DNA of 61,482 bases, taken from NCBI GenBank assembly GCA_035765755.1, contig DASTWW010000101.1, positions 1 through 61,482 on the forward strand, in the 5' to 3' direction. Below, in pieces: positions 27,614 through 35,274 of this stretch. The notes below the pieces were generated by a model. That model did not search any database. It was not told the origin of the DNA and saw only the letters and a list, made by a program, of their open reading frames with translations. The DNA comes from DASSKA01 sp035765755 (GTDB lineage: Bacteria; Actinomycetota; Actinomycetes; Propionibacteriales; Nocardioidaceae). Position 1 is the stretch's first letter. Each line of letters opens with the position of its first letter. The position numbers were made by a program, and so were the translations under genes.

Positions 27614-29046
27614 CCGGGCTGGACGACCGGCCGCTGGAGCGTCACCGGCGGGCTGTCCAGGCGGATCTCGGCGCTCCCCGGACCGCTCAGCAGCACGCTG
27701 CCATAGACCGCCCCGTGCCCCGGGGTGACGGTGAGGTACTCCGCCCGGCCCGGCGGCTTCCAGGACGTGGTGCTGCCCGCAGCCAGCTGCAGCTGGTCCG
27801 TGCCGAGCTGGTCGCCACTCTCGTCGAAGGCCGCGACCGTGGCGGTCGCCGGCAGCGCCCCCGCGGTGAGGAGCAGCTTGGCGTGGACTCCGCCGCCCCA
27901 GGCCGCCGCCGCGGCACCTTCCAGCGGCCGAACGGTCCCGGCGTACACCAAGTCGCCGTCGGAGACCGACCGCAACGACGCGAGGACCGGGACCCGTGAG
28001 TGCAGCAGCAGCGCGCCCGTCTGCTTCTGGACGGCGTCCGAGATGTCCACGGCCCTCGTGCTGCCGGGCGGGACCTGGATCTGGGCGTGCTGGACCGGCC
28101 GGAACTCCCCGTCCTTGCCCTCGATGCGCAAACCGACCAGCGCGTTGAGCTGCGTGGGATTGGCCAGCAGCAGCGTCTCGTGGCGGCTTCCGCTTGGTGT
28201 GGCCGCGATCCGGACCACCCGGCTCGCGGCGCCCTGGTCGGGCAACCACTCCTTGCCCGCCGCAGCGCCAGGAGCCGAGGCGAAGGAGTCCGAGACCGCG
28301 GCGGCCACCCGTCCCCGTGACGCCTGGACCTGGATCGAGAGGTCGCTGCCCTGGGGGGCGATGTCGGTCAGCGCGATGGTGCGCACTGCTCCGGGAGCGA
28401 TGGTGATGCCGCGGGTGCCGATGGTGGAGACCGGGCCGCTCTCGCCGAGCACCCGCACGTCGACCACGGCGGGGCCGGGGTCGACGTTGGCGATGACCAG
28501 CCGGGAGGTGTGGTCCAAGGTGGCGCCGGCGCCGGTGAACCACCACGTGGACCGAGGTTCCACGCACGGAGACGCCGCCAGCGCACCGGAGGCGGGGTCG
28601 ACGAGCATCCCGAAGTGCCCGGCGGCCACCGGGCCGGTGGCTTCCAGTGCGGTGACGCCGTCCGAAGGCTGCAGCGTGGTGAGTCGGCCGCGCTGCAGCG
28701 GCACGCTCTTGCGGGCTCCGGACGAGAGGTCGCGGACCGCAAGGCTGCCCGTCGAGCCGAGCGCGGGGTCGGGGAGACTCCCGGTCAGGATCCGGGCCCG
28801 GTGCGAGCCGGGCTGGCAGGCGGCGAGCACGTCGGTGACCGGCTGCCCGTGCGCGGACGGAGGCTCCGCCGGCACGGGTTGCCGGGCGCCGGCCACCAGC
28901 ACCGCCGCCACCCCAAGCAGCAGCACGACGACCGCGGCGACGGCCGAGCCTGAGGGCCGGAACCTCCGGCGCACCACCGCGCGCCGGCGGGGTCGCTGCT
29001 GCTTGTCGCCGTTCGACGGCTCGCCGCTCATCGGCTCGGTGCTCAT
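27598..29046 (-). CDS. DUF5719 membrane-anchored protein
   Basis: A 482-residue protein: a charged N-terminus, one transmembrane helix near residues 33-53 (SAVAAVVVLLLGVAAVLVAG), and a large outside part with repeated beta-rich segments, consistent with DUF5719. Function is unknown. Its ATG overlaps the stop of the upstream giant glycosyltransferase by four bases, so the two are one unit and this protein may help that enzyme at the cell surface (inference). Its last 16 bases overlap the convergent Rv3259-like gene. Confidence 0.86.
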   Translation of the reverse strand: MSTEPMSGEPSNGDKQQRPRRRAVVRRRFRPSGSAVAAVVVLLLGVAAVLVAGARQPVPAEPPSAHGQPVTDVLAACQPGSHRARILTGSLPDPALGSTGSLAVRDLSSGARKSVPLQRGRLTTLQPSDGVTALEATGPVAAGHFGMLVDPASGALAASPCVEPRSTWWFTGAGATLDHTSRLVIANVDPGPAVVDVRVLGESGPVSTIGTRGITIAPGAVRTIALTDIAPQGSDLSIQVQASRGRVAAAVSDSFASAPGAAAGKEWLPDQGAASRVVRIAATPSGSRHETLLLANPTQLNALVGLRIEGKDGEFRPVQHAQIQVPPGSTRAVDISDAVQKQTGALLLHSRVPVLASLRSVSDGDLVYAGTVRPLEGAAAAAWGGGVHAKLLLTAGALPATATVAAFDESGDQLGTDQLQLAAGSTTSWKPPGRAEYLTVTPGHGAVYGSVLLSGPGSAEIRLDSPPVTLQRPVVQPGYSSP

Positions 29047-31928
29047 CGGCGTTGCCTCCTGCTCGGGACCGCGAGCACGGCCACCACCAGCACGGCGAGC
29101 GCCTCGACGCCCAGCAGCAACGGCCGCCAGGAGCCGCTGGGGGTCGCGAGGGCCGCGGCGCTGGGCGTCGCGTCGACCTGCCAGGCACGGGACCCACGGC
29201 GTACCGCGCTCGCGAAGTTCAGCCCGCTCAGGCTGTCCAGGTTCCCCGCCAGCCGCGGGTCGGCCGGCGGCGGCAGGTAGATGAACCGCACGCCGTGCCG
29301 GGCCAGCGCGGTGACGTCGCTGGGGTCCGGACCCGTCGCCAGGTCGCCCACGAGGCGCGTCATCGGCCGGTCGGCCTGCGCGGTGGGCAGCACGCTGTCG
29401 TCGCCGAGCCGGAAGCCGCCGCCGCGGAGCACTCGGTACTGGAAGCCGTCGGCCCTGCTGCCCTCGATCAGCAGCACTCCGTGGGTCGGTGAGGACTGCG
29501 CGGCCTCGTTCATGTACGTGGGCACCGGGTCGGCGGCGCTGCGGTCGAGCGGCCCCTGTACCCCGGTCACCAGCCACCAGACGACACCGGCCACCGGGGA
29601 GAGCAGCGCTGCAACCACCACGAGCACCGCGAGCGGCTGCCGCCAGCCGAAGCTGGCGCCCGAGATCCGGGAGACGATGTCCGTGCCGGACACGGTCGCG
29701 GCGCAGACGGCGGCACCGGAGGCGACCAGCAGTGGCAGCCCCCACCACACCGGCTGAGCCGTGACGTGCCCGCGGGGAGCGAACTGGTGACCCGCGAGCA
29801 GCGCCATCGTCCCCAGCGCGACCACCAGCACCGCCCAGGCGGGCAGCACCTTGGCCCGGGTGTCGCGCCGGGCGAGCGCGGCGACCGCCGCGGCCACCAC
29901 GCCGACGCTGAGCCATCCGGGTGCGGCCGCGAGGTCGCCGAGCCGGCCGAGGGCGAGGGCCGCCGCCGAGGGCGAGACCGTGATCCCGGGTGCGGGCAGA
30001 CCGGCTTCGAAGAGCCACGCGACCAGACCGTCGTGCACGGTGGCCTGCCAGGACCAGGGCAGCAGCAACACCGGGACCGCCGCGCAGCAGGCGAGGACCG
30101 GCCCCCAGGCGCTCGGCCGGGACCAGGCGCGCGGAGACCGCACCAGTGCGGCGACGACACCGACCACGGCCACCGCCACCGCGATGAACCAGCCGAGCGG
30201 CGCGAAGGCCGCCAGCAGTGCGACCAGCAGGGCGGTCCGCCATGCTGCCCGCCAGCGGCGGTCGGTGGAGAACCCGAGCGACAGCCGCAGCGCGGCCTTC
30301 CCCGCCCAGGGCAGGATCACCGCGGCCGCCACGGTGCCGAGACGGCCCTGCCCCACCGCACCGCAGAGCACCGGGACCAGGCCGTAGGCCACTGCACCCC
30401 ACAGCGACGGAAGCCGTGCCCCGGTGAGCTCGAGCAGCAGCCGGTAGGCCCCGAACGCGGCGAGCGGCAGGACGAAGAAGAAGAGCAGGTCGATCAGCAG
30501 CCAGGCCTTCGCGAGCAGCACTGTGCCGAGCACCGCCAGCGGCAGCACGTACGGCGCGGCCGGTGCACCGGAGCCGACACCCACGTGGTGCCAGGACTCG
30601 AGGTAGAGCCGCCACCAGTCCAGCGCGCTCGACGGCGCCGGGAGCAGCGCTCCGCCCGACAGGCTGCCCCGCCCGTACAGGCCTCGCGCGCACACCAGGG
30701 CGGCCAGGCAGAGCACGACGAAGGTCAGCGCTGCAGGGCTGCCGACCAGGCGGGCCAGCAGGCCGGTGTCGGCCGGCAGGTTCTGGGCCTCGGCCGGGAC
30801 GGGACCGGTCTCGGGCGCCCCGGCTTCGGAGGACGCGGTCCGCGCGGCCCGCCGGGCGGAGAGGTCACCGGCCTGGTGGACCACGGCCAGCATCAGGTCG
30901 GCGACGAAGTCGAGGCCGTGGCGGTAGGGCAGCCACACCGGGGGAAGGAGGTGACGCACCTGCCCGGGACGGACCCGGGCGGTCCGCCGCCGTCTCAGCC
31001 GGCCTGCGACGATCCGGTCGGGCCGGGCGTACGTCGACGCGAGCGCGGCCAGCTCGTCCCACGCCTCGCGCGGCGCCCGCACGAGCAGGAACCCGAGCGC
31101 CCGCACCAGGCTGCCGAGCAGCAGCCGGACCACCTGCACCGGCAGCACGAGCGCCGAGCAGCCCACGAGCAGCGTGTACAGGGCGGCTCGTCGCTGGCTG
31201 CGCCGCGGCCGGCGACCCGAGAGCCGGGTACGGCGAAGGCCGTGCTGCGCCGCCTCGACGTGGAAGACGACCGCCTCGGGGACCACCAGGCAACGGTGCC
31301 CGGCCCGGGCCGCCCGCCAGCCGAAGTCGATGTCGTTGCCGAACAGCGGGAGTCGCGGGTCGAAGCCGCCCAGCTCCTCGAGGACGGAGCGCTTGACCAG
31401 CATCCCGGCGGTGTTGACGGCGAGCACCTGGCGCCGGTGGTCGTGCTGGCCCTGGTCGTACTCGCCACGCTCGAGACCGGTCTCCCGGTGACCGGTGCCG
31501 CTGATGGTGACCCCGATCTCGAGCAGGTGCCGCAGCGACGGCCACTCCCGCAGCTTGGGGCCGAGGATCGAGGCGGAGCGGTTCTCCCGGGCGGCGTCGA
31601 GAAGCGCCTCGAGCGCACCGGGCGCCGGCGCGCTGTCGTCGTGCAGCAGCCAGAGCCAGTCCGGGTCCTCCTCCGACGTACCGGCCGGCGAGGTGCGGGC
31701 GACGTGCTCGAGACCGGCCGCCACGGCCGCCGGGAAGGAGACGTCTCCGGCGGCCACCACGTCGTCCGCGCCGAGACCGGAGCGGAGCACCTTGTGGCTG
31801 CCGTCGGTGCTCCCGGTGTCAACGACCACGATCCGGTCCGGCGCCCTGGTCTGCTGGGCGAGCCCGCCGAGCACGGCGGGAAGCCACCGGACCCCGTCAT
31901 GGCTGACCAGCAGCGCAGTTACCGTCAC
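29043..31928 (-). CDS. Large membrane glycosyltransferase (GT2 domain plus many TM helices)
   Basis: A 961-residue protein with an N-terminal GT-A/GT2 domain (residues 1-230) and about ten to twelve membrane helices between 390 and 780, then an outside C-terminal part and a last helix. The catalytic acidic motif WLWLLHDDSAPAPG (about 91) and a later GNDIDFGWRAARAG are intact. It should transfer a sugar from a nucleotide or lipid donor into an envelope polymer, but the substrate is unknown. It is followed by the coupled DUF5719 gene and lies upstream of whiB2 in the opposite order. A TAGGCT box is eight bases from the GTG. Confidence 0.9.
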   Translation of the reverse strand: MTVTALLVSHDGVRWLPAVLGGLAQQTRAPDRIVVVDTGSTDGSHKVLRSGLGADDVVAAGDVSFPAAVAAGLEHVARTSPAGTSEEDPDWLWLLHDDSAPAPGALEALLDAARENRSASILGPKLREWPSLRHLLEIGVTISGTGHRETGLERGEYDQGQHDHRRQVLAVNTAGMLVKRSVLEELGGFDPRLPLFGNDIDFGWRAARAGHRCLVVPEAVVFHVEAAQHGLRRTRLSGRRPRRSQRRAALYTLLVGCSALVLPVQVVRLLLGSLVRALGFLLVRAPREAWDELAALASTYARPDRIVAGRLRRRRTARVRPGQVRHLLPPVWLPYRHGLDFVADLMLAVVHQAGDLSARRAARTASSEAGAPETGPVPAEAQNLPADTGLLARLVGSPAALTFVVLCLAALVCARGLYGRGSLSGGALLPAPSSALDWWRLYLESWHHVGVGSGAPAAPYVLPLAVLGTVLLAKAWLLIDLLFFFVLPLAAFGAYRLLLELTGARLPSLWGAVAYGLVPVLCGAVGQGRLGTVAAAVILPWAGKAALRLSLGFSTDRRWRAAWRTALLVALLAAFAPLGWFIAVAVAVVGVVAALVRSPRAWSRPSAWGPVLACCAAVPVLLLPWSWQATVHDGLVAWLFEAGLPAPGITVSPSAAALALGRLGDLAAAPGWLSVGVVAAAVAALARRDTRAKVLPAWAVLVVALGTMALLAGHQFAPRGHVTAQPVWWGLPLLVASGAAVCAATVSGTDIVSRISGASFGWRQPLAVLVVVAALLSPVAGVVWWLVTGVQGPLDRSAADPVPTYMNEAAQSSPTHGVLLIEGSRADGFQYRVLRGGGFRLGDDSVLPTAQADRPMTRLVGDLATGPDPSDVTALARHGVRFIYLPPPADPRLAGNLDSLSGLNFASAVRRGSRAWQVDATPSAAALATPSGSWRPLLLGVEALAVLVVAVLAVPSRRQRR

Positions 31929-31936
31929 GGGGGACC

Positions 31937-31942
31937 AGCCTA
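31937..31942 (-). promoter_or_regulatory. Leaderless-type -10 element of the large glycosyltransferase gene
   Basis: TAGGCT ends eight bases before the GTG at 31928 on the minus strand and fits TANNNT. Confidence 0.35.
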
Positions 31943-31993
31943 ACCAGCGCCGATCCGGCCGCCGCGGGGGGCGACGGGGTCAGCCGGAACCGG

Positions 31994-32248
31994 TCAGACG
32001 GCGCGCTTCTTGAGCTTGCGGCGCTCCCGTTCCGACAGTCCGCCCCAGATGCCGAACCGCTCGTCGTGGGCGAGGGCGTACTCCAGGCACTGCCCCCTGA
32101 CCTCGCACGTCAGGCAGACCCGCTTGGCCTCCCTGGTGGAGCCACCCTTCTCGGGGAAGAACGCCTCCGGGTCGGTCTGTGCGCACAGCGCGCGCTCCTG
32201 CCAACCCAAGTTCTCGGCGTCTCCGTCGAGCTGAAACAGTTCTCGCAC
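31994..32248 (-). CDS. whiB2: WhiB-family iron-sulfur regulator (WhiB2-like)
   Basis: An 84-residue WhiB protein. Four cysteines, ALC, then CLTC and C after five residues, give the C-Xn-CxxCx5-C pattern that binds a 4Fe-4S cluster. The turn GIWGGLSERERRKLKKRAV follows, a G(V/I)WGG and basic tail that bind DNA or sigma factor. Gene order next to Rv3259-like and fbiA-fbiB makes it the equivalent of whiB2 (WhmD), an essential septation regulator. The GTG at 32248 has GAGG three bases upstream and AAGGGG nine upstream. A strong promoter and a long structured leader lie upstream. Confidence 0.95.
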   Translation of the reverse strand: MRELFQLDGDAENLGWQERALCAQTDPEAFFPEKGGSTREAKRVCLTCEVRGQCLEYALAHDERFGIWGGLSERERRKLKKRAV

Positions 32249-32270
32249 GGTCCTCGCCCCTTCGACCCGT

Positions 32271-32288
32271 GAGACCCTTGCGGGTCCC
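32271..32288 (-). promoter_or_regulatory. Hairpin with GCAA tetraloop in the whiB leader
   Basis: GGGACCC-GCAA-GGGTCTC on the minus strand gives a seven-base-pair stem (one G-U) closed by a GNRA loop, 23 bases before the GTG. The left arm also matches CGGGTC nearer the start (32261-32266), so a second, exclusive fold exists. Confidence 0.45.
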
Positions 32289-32371
32289 GTCCCATATGAC
32301 GCCCTCGGCGCCGTTTCGAACCATAGTGCCGATTCCTCGGCCCTGTGACCGAAATGAAGAACACTGCTGAA

Positions 32372-32401
32372 ATTACATGCCTGTCGCAGCAGCCAAGTCA
32401 A
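32372..32401 (-). promoter_or_regulatory. Strong candidate promoter of whiB2
   Basis: TTGACT (32396-32401) and TGTAAT (32372-32377) on the minus strand are separated by 18 bases, each one base from the consensus. This is the best -35/-10 pair I saw. Transcription would start near 32365, about 117 bases before the GTG. Confidence 0.6.
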
Positions 32402-32437
32402 GCCCGGATCTGGTATAGGCCCGACACGCCAGTGGAG

Positions 32438-32466
32438 TTGACCCAGGTGGGCCATTGCGGTTAGAG
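32438..32466 (+). promoter_or_regulatory. Weak candidate promoter of fbiA
   Basis: TTGACC is followed by 17 bases and TTAGAG, and the fbiA ATG (32476) lies nine bases further. The -10 does not fit TANNNT at its last base, so the assignment is weak. Confidence 0.3.
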
Positions 32467-32475
32467 ACCGTGTCC

Positions 32476-33483
32476 ATGACACTTCCCCTCCCGGCGCGGA
32501 TCCCGTCGCGGATCACCGTGCTCTCCGGCGGCGTCGGCGGCGCCCGGTTCCTCCAGGGACTGCTGCACGCGGTGCGCGACGAGGCGGTCACCGTGACGGT
32601 GGTGGCCAACACTGCCGACGACATCTGGCTGCACGGCCTGAAGGTCTGTCCGGACCTGGACACGGTGATGTACACCCTTGGCGGGGGGATCGACCAGGAC
32701 CGCGGCTGGGGGCGCACCGACGAGACCTGGCACGCCAAGGAGGAGCTGGAGGCGTACGGCGTGCAGCCGACCTGGTTCGGGCTGGGGGACCGGGACCTCG
32801 CCACCCACCTGGTCCGCACCCAGATGATCGAGGCCGGGTACCCGCTGTCGCAGGTCACCGCCGCACTGTGCGAGCGGTGGCAGCCGGGGGTGACCCTGCT
32901 GCCGATGTCCGACGACCGCGTGGAGACGCATGTCGTGGTCGACGACCCCGACGAGCCGTCCGGCCGCCGCGCCGTGCACTTCCAGGAGTACTGGGTGCGG
33001 CTGCATGCGGCCGTGCCGGCTCGCGCCGTCGTCCCCGTCGGCGTGGAGAAGGCGTCGCCGGCGCCGGGGGTGCTGGAGGCGGTCACGGACGCGGACCTCG
33101 TCCTCCTCCCGCCGTCCAACCCGGTGGTGTCGGTGGGCACCATCCTCGCCGTGCCGGGCATCCGTGAGGCGCTGAGGAGCACGACGGCGCCCGTGGTGGG
33201 CCTCTCCCCCATCGTGGCCGGCCAGCACGTGCGCGGGATGGCCGCCCAGCTCCTGCAGGCGATCGGGGTGGAGGTGAGCGCCGCGGCGGTGGCCGAGCAC
33301 TACGGGGCGCGGCCACGCGACGGGATCCTGGACGGCTGGCTGGTCGACACCTCCGACGCGGCGGCGGTGTCGCGCGTGGAGGCGGCCGGGATCGCCTGCC
33401 AGGCGGTGCCGTTGATGATGACCGACGCGGGAGCCACCGCGCAGATGGCGCACGCCGCGTTCGCGCTGGCCGGCGGGCGATGA
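32476..33483 (+). CDS. fbiA: 2-phospho-L-lactate transferase (FbiA/CofD)
   Basis: A 335-residue FbiA, which transfers a phospho-enolpyruvyl/lactyl unit from an activated GDP donor to FO to make (dehydro)coenzyme F420-0. The opening ITVLSGGVGGARFLQGL, the NTADDIWLHGLKVCPDLDTVMY metal/substrate block and PPSNPVVSVGTILAVPG are standard. It is coupled by ATGA overlap to fbiB, so F420 assembly is present; fbiC and fbiD are not in this window. The ATG 32476 is used, with GTG 32470 possible. Confidence 0.96.
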   Translation: MTLPLPARIPSRITVLSGGVGGARFLQGLLHAVRDEAVTVTVVANTADDIWLHGLKVCPDLDTVMYTLGGGIDQDRGWGRTDETWHAKEELEAYGVQPTWFGLGDRDLATHLVRTQMIEAGYPLSQVTAALCERWQPGVTLLPMSDDRVETHVVVDDPDEPSGRRAVHFQEYWVRLHAAVPARAVVPVGVEKASPAPGVLEAVTDADLVLLPPSNPVVSVGTILAVPGIREALRSTTAPVVGLSPIVAGQHVRGMAAQLLQAIGVEVSAAAVAEHYGARPRDGILDGWLVDTSDAAAVSRVEAAGIACQAVPLMMTDAGATAQMAHAAFALAGGR

Positions 33484-34514
33484 GCAGCCCCAGGGCGGCC
33501 TCCGAGGCGCCGGTCACGGTGGTCGGGCTGCGCGGCGTCGGCGAGGTCGTGGCCGGCGAGGACCTGGCCGCGACCCTGTGCGCCGCCGCCGACCTCCACG
33601 ACGGCGACGTGCTGGTGGTGACCAGCAAGGTGGTCAGCAAGGCCGAGGGGCTGGTGCGGCGCACCGACAAGGCGGCGGCGGTGGTCACCGAGACCGACCG
33701 GGTGCTGGCGAGACGGGGCGGGACCGTGATCGTCCGCAACCGCCAGGGGCTGGTGATGGCCGGCGCGGGCGTCGACGCGTCCAACACCGAGCCGGGGACC
33801 GTGGTCCTGCTGCCCCGCGACCCCGACGGGTCGGCCCGCCGACTCCGGGAGGCGGTGGCGGAGCTGTCCGGGCGCAATGTCGCCGTGGTGGTCAGCGACA
33901 CCTGTGGGCGGGCCTGGCGCACCGGGCAGGTCGACATCGCCGTCGGCGCTGCCGGGCTGGAGGTGGTCCACGACTACGTCGGCCGCGTGGACGGCTACGG
34001 CAACCCGCTGGCGGTGACCGTGGCGGCGGTCGCCGACGAGCTGGCCTCTGCCGCCGACCTGGTCAAGGGCAAGCTGGCCGGCTGTCCGGCCGCGGTGGTC
34101 CGCGGCCTGGGCCCGCTGGTCCTGCCCGGCGGCCGGCACGGCCCGGGGGCGCAGGCACTTGTCCGCGCGGAGGCCGACGACCTGTTCGGGTACGGCGCGC
34201 GTGATGCCGTCGCTCAGGCGCTGCGGGCGAAACCTGAGGATCTCCGGGGGTTCGGACGGGCGTGCAGCGCCGGGGAGCTCGCGGCGGCATTCGGCGAGCT
34301 CGCGGAAGGCTCCGGCGCGGCGGTCAGCGGGGGCTCCGCGGTGGAGGTCGTTCTTCCGTCCGGAAGCGACGGGGAGTCCGCGCGCCGGGCGGGCCGGCTC
34401 GAGGCGCGGCTGACCGCGCTGGCGTTCGCCTGCGGCTGGGTGCTGGACGCGGGGACCCAGGGCCCGGACGCTGTCGGCACCCTGCGGTTCCGGCCGGGCG
34501 ACTCCCTAGACTGA
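33480..34514 (+). CDS. fbiB: F420-0:L-glutamate ligase (FbiB/CofE), without full reductase domain
   Basis: A 344-residue protein. Residues about 11-228 form the CofE ligase domain that adds glutamates to F420-0 with GTP: VVTSKVVSKAEGLVR, SDTCGRAWRTGQVDIAVG, DGYGNPLAVTVAAVADELAS and GGRHGPGAQ-type motifs are present. M. tuberculosis FbiB has 448 residues because of a C-terminal FMN nitroreductase-like domain; here only about 110 residues follow, beginning DDLFGYGARDAVAQAL, too few for that fold. In mycobacteria that domain reduces dehydro-F420-0, so the reduction may be done by another protein. Overlaps fbiA by four bases. Confidence 0.93.
   Translation: MSSPRAASEAPVTVVGLRGVGEVVAGEDLAATLCAAADLHDGDVLVVTSKVVSKAEGLVRRTDKAAAVVTETDRVLARRGGTVIVRNRQGLVMAGAGVDASNTEPGTVVLLPRDPDGSARRLREAVAELSGRNVAVVVSDTCGRAWRTGQVDIAVGAAGLEVVHDYVGRVDGYGNPLAVTVAAVADELASAADLVKGKLAGCPAAVVRGLGPLVLPGGRHGPGAQALVRAEADDLFGYGARDAVAQALRAKPEDLRGFGRACSAGELAAAFGELAEGSGAAVSGGSAVEVVLPSGSDGESARRAGRLEARLTALAFACGWVLDAGTQGPDAVGTLRFRPGDSLD
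34507..34512 (+). promoter_or_regulatory. Leaderless-type -10 element of the TIGR03089 gene
   Basis: TAGACT overlaps the end of fbiB and ends seven bases before the ATG at 34520, fitting TANNNT. Confidence 0.4.
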
Positions 34515-34519
34515 CGCGC

Positions 34520-35272
34520 ATGCCTGCGTCCACGGTGCCCGAGACAGTCTCCTCCCTGGTCCGCAAGGATGCCGCCCGCCCGCTGCTGACCTTCTACGAC
34601 GACGCCACCGGAGAGCGGGTGGAGCTCTCGGTGGCCACCTTCGCCAACTGGGTGGCCAAGACCGCGTCGTTGGCCCTGGACGACCTCGACGTCGAGCCGG
34701 GCACGCTGGCGCTCCTCGACCTGCCCACGCACTGGCTCGGTGCGGTCTGGCTGGCGGCCGCCTGGACGGCCGGATACCCCGTGACCACCGATCCGGCCGA
34801 CGCCGACCGCGCCGGGCTGGTGGTGTGCGGGCCGTCCTCCGTGGCCGAGCACGCCCCGGCGGCCGACCGGGTCCCCGTGGTCGCGCTGTCGCTGCGGCCG
34901 CTCGGCGGCCGGTTCGCCGAGCCGCTGCCGCCGGGGCTGACCGACTTCGGTGCGGTGGTGCTGGCGCAGCCGGACGCGTTCGTGTCGCTGGCGCCGCCGG
35001 AGCCGGGGTCACCGGCGTGGCAGGAGCGCGGGGAGGCGCTGTCCCAGCAGGAGCTGCTGTCCGAGGGTGGCACCGACCCGGCGGTGGACGAGGGCGGTCG
35101 GCTGCTCACCGACGTCAACCCGTGTTCCCGGCGGGGCGCTCGGCTGCTCGCGTCCCTGCTGGTGCGGTCGGCGGGAACAGTCCTGGTCGCCAACCCCGAC
35201 GAGGCGTCGTGGCCGGGCCGCTTCGCCCAGGAGCGAGCTACCGCCGAGCTGCGCGCGACCCGGGCCGGCTGA
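34520..35272 (+). CDS. TIGR03089 family protein (Rv3268-like)
   Basis: A 250-residue actinobacterial protein whose sequence resembles a shortened AMP-binding (adenylation) fold: the N-terminus holds PLLTFYDDATGERVELSVATFANWVAKTA and TLALLDLPTHWLGAVWLAAAW, similar to the first subdomain of acyl-CoA synthetases. The ATP loop and the C-terminal lid are absent, so it is unlikely to adenylate by itself. Position matches Rv3268. The gene has its own leaderless promoter-like box inside the end of fbiB and converges with the amidase after two bases. Confidence 0.86.
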   Translation: MPASTVPETVSSLVRKDAARPLLTFYDDATGERVELSVATFANWVAKTASLALDDLDVEPGTLALLDLPTHWLGAVWLAAAWTAGYPVTTDPADADRAGLVVCGPSSVAEHAPAADRVPVVALSLRPLGGRFAEPLPPGLTDFGAVVLAQPDAFVSLAPPEPGSPAWQERGEALSQQELLSEGGTDPAVDEGGRLLTDVNPCSRRGARLLASLLVRSAGTVLVANPDEASWPGRFAQERATAELRATRAG

Positions 35273-35274
35273 CC

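Noticed and set aside
29766..31943. Long open frame opposite the large glycosyltransferase
   Set aside because: Arg/Gly/Gln-rich shadow of the glycosyltransferase codons; no start signal.
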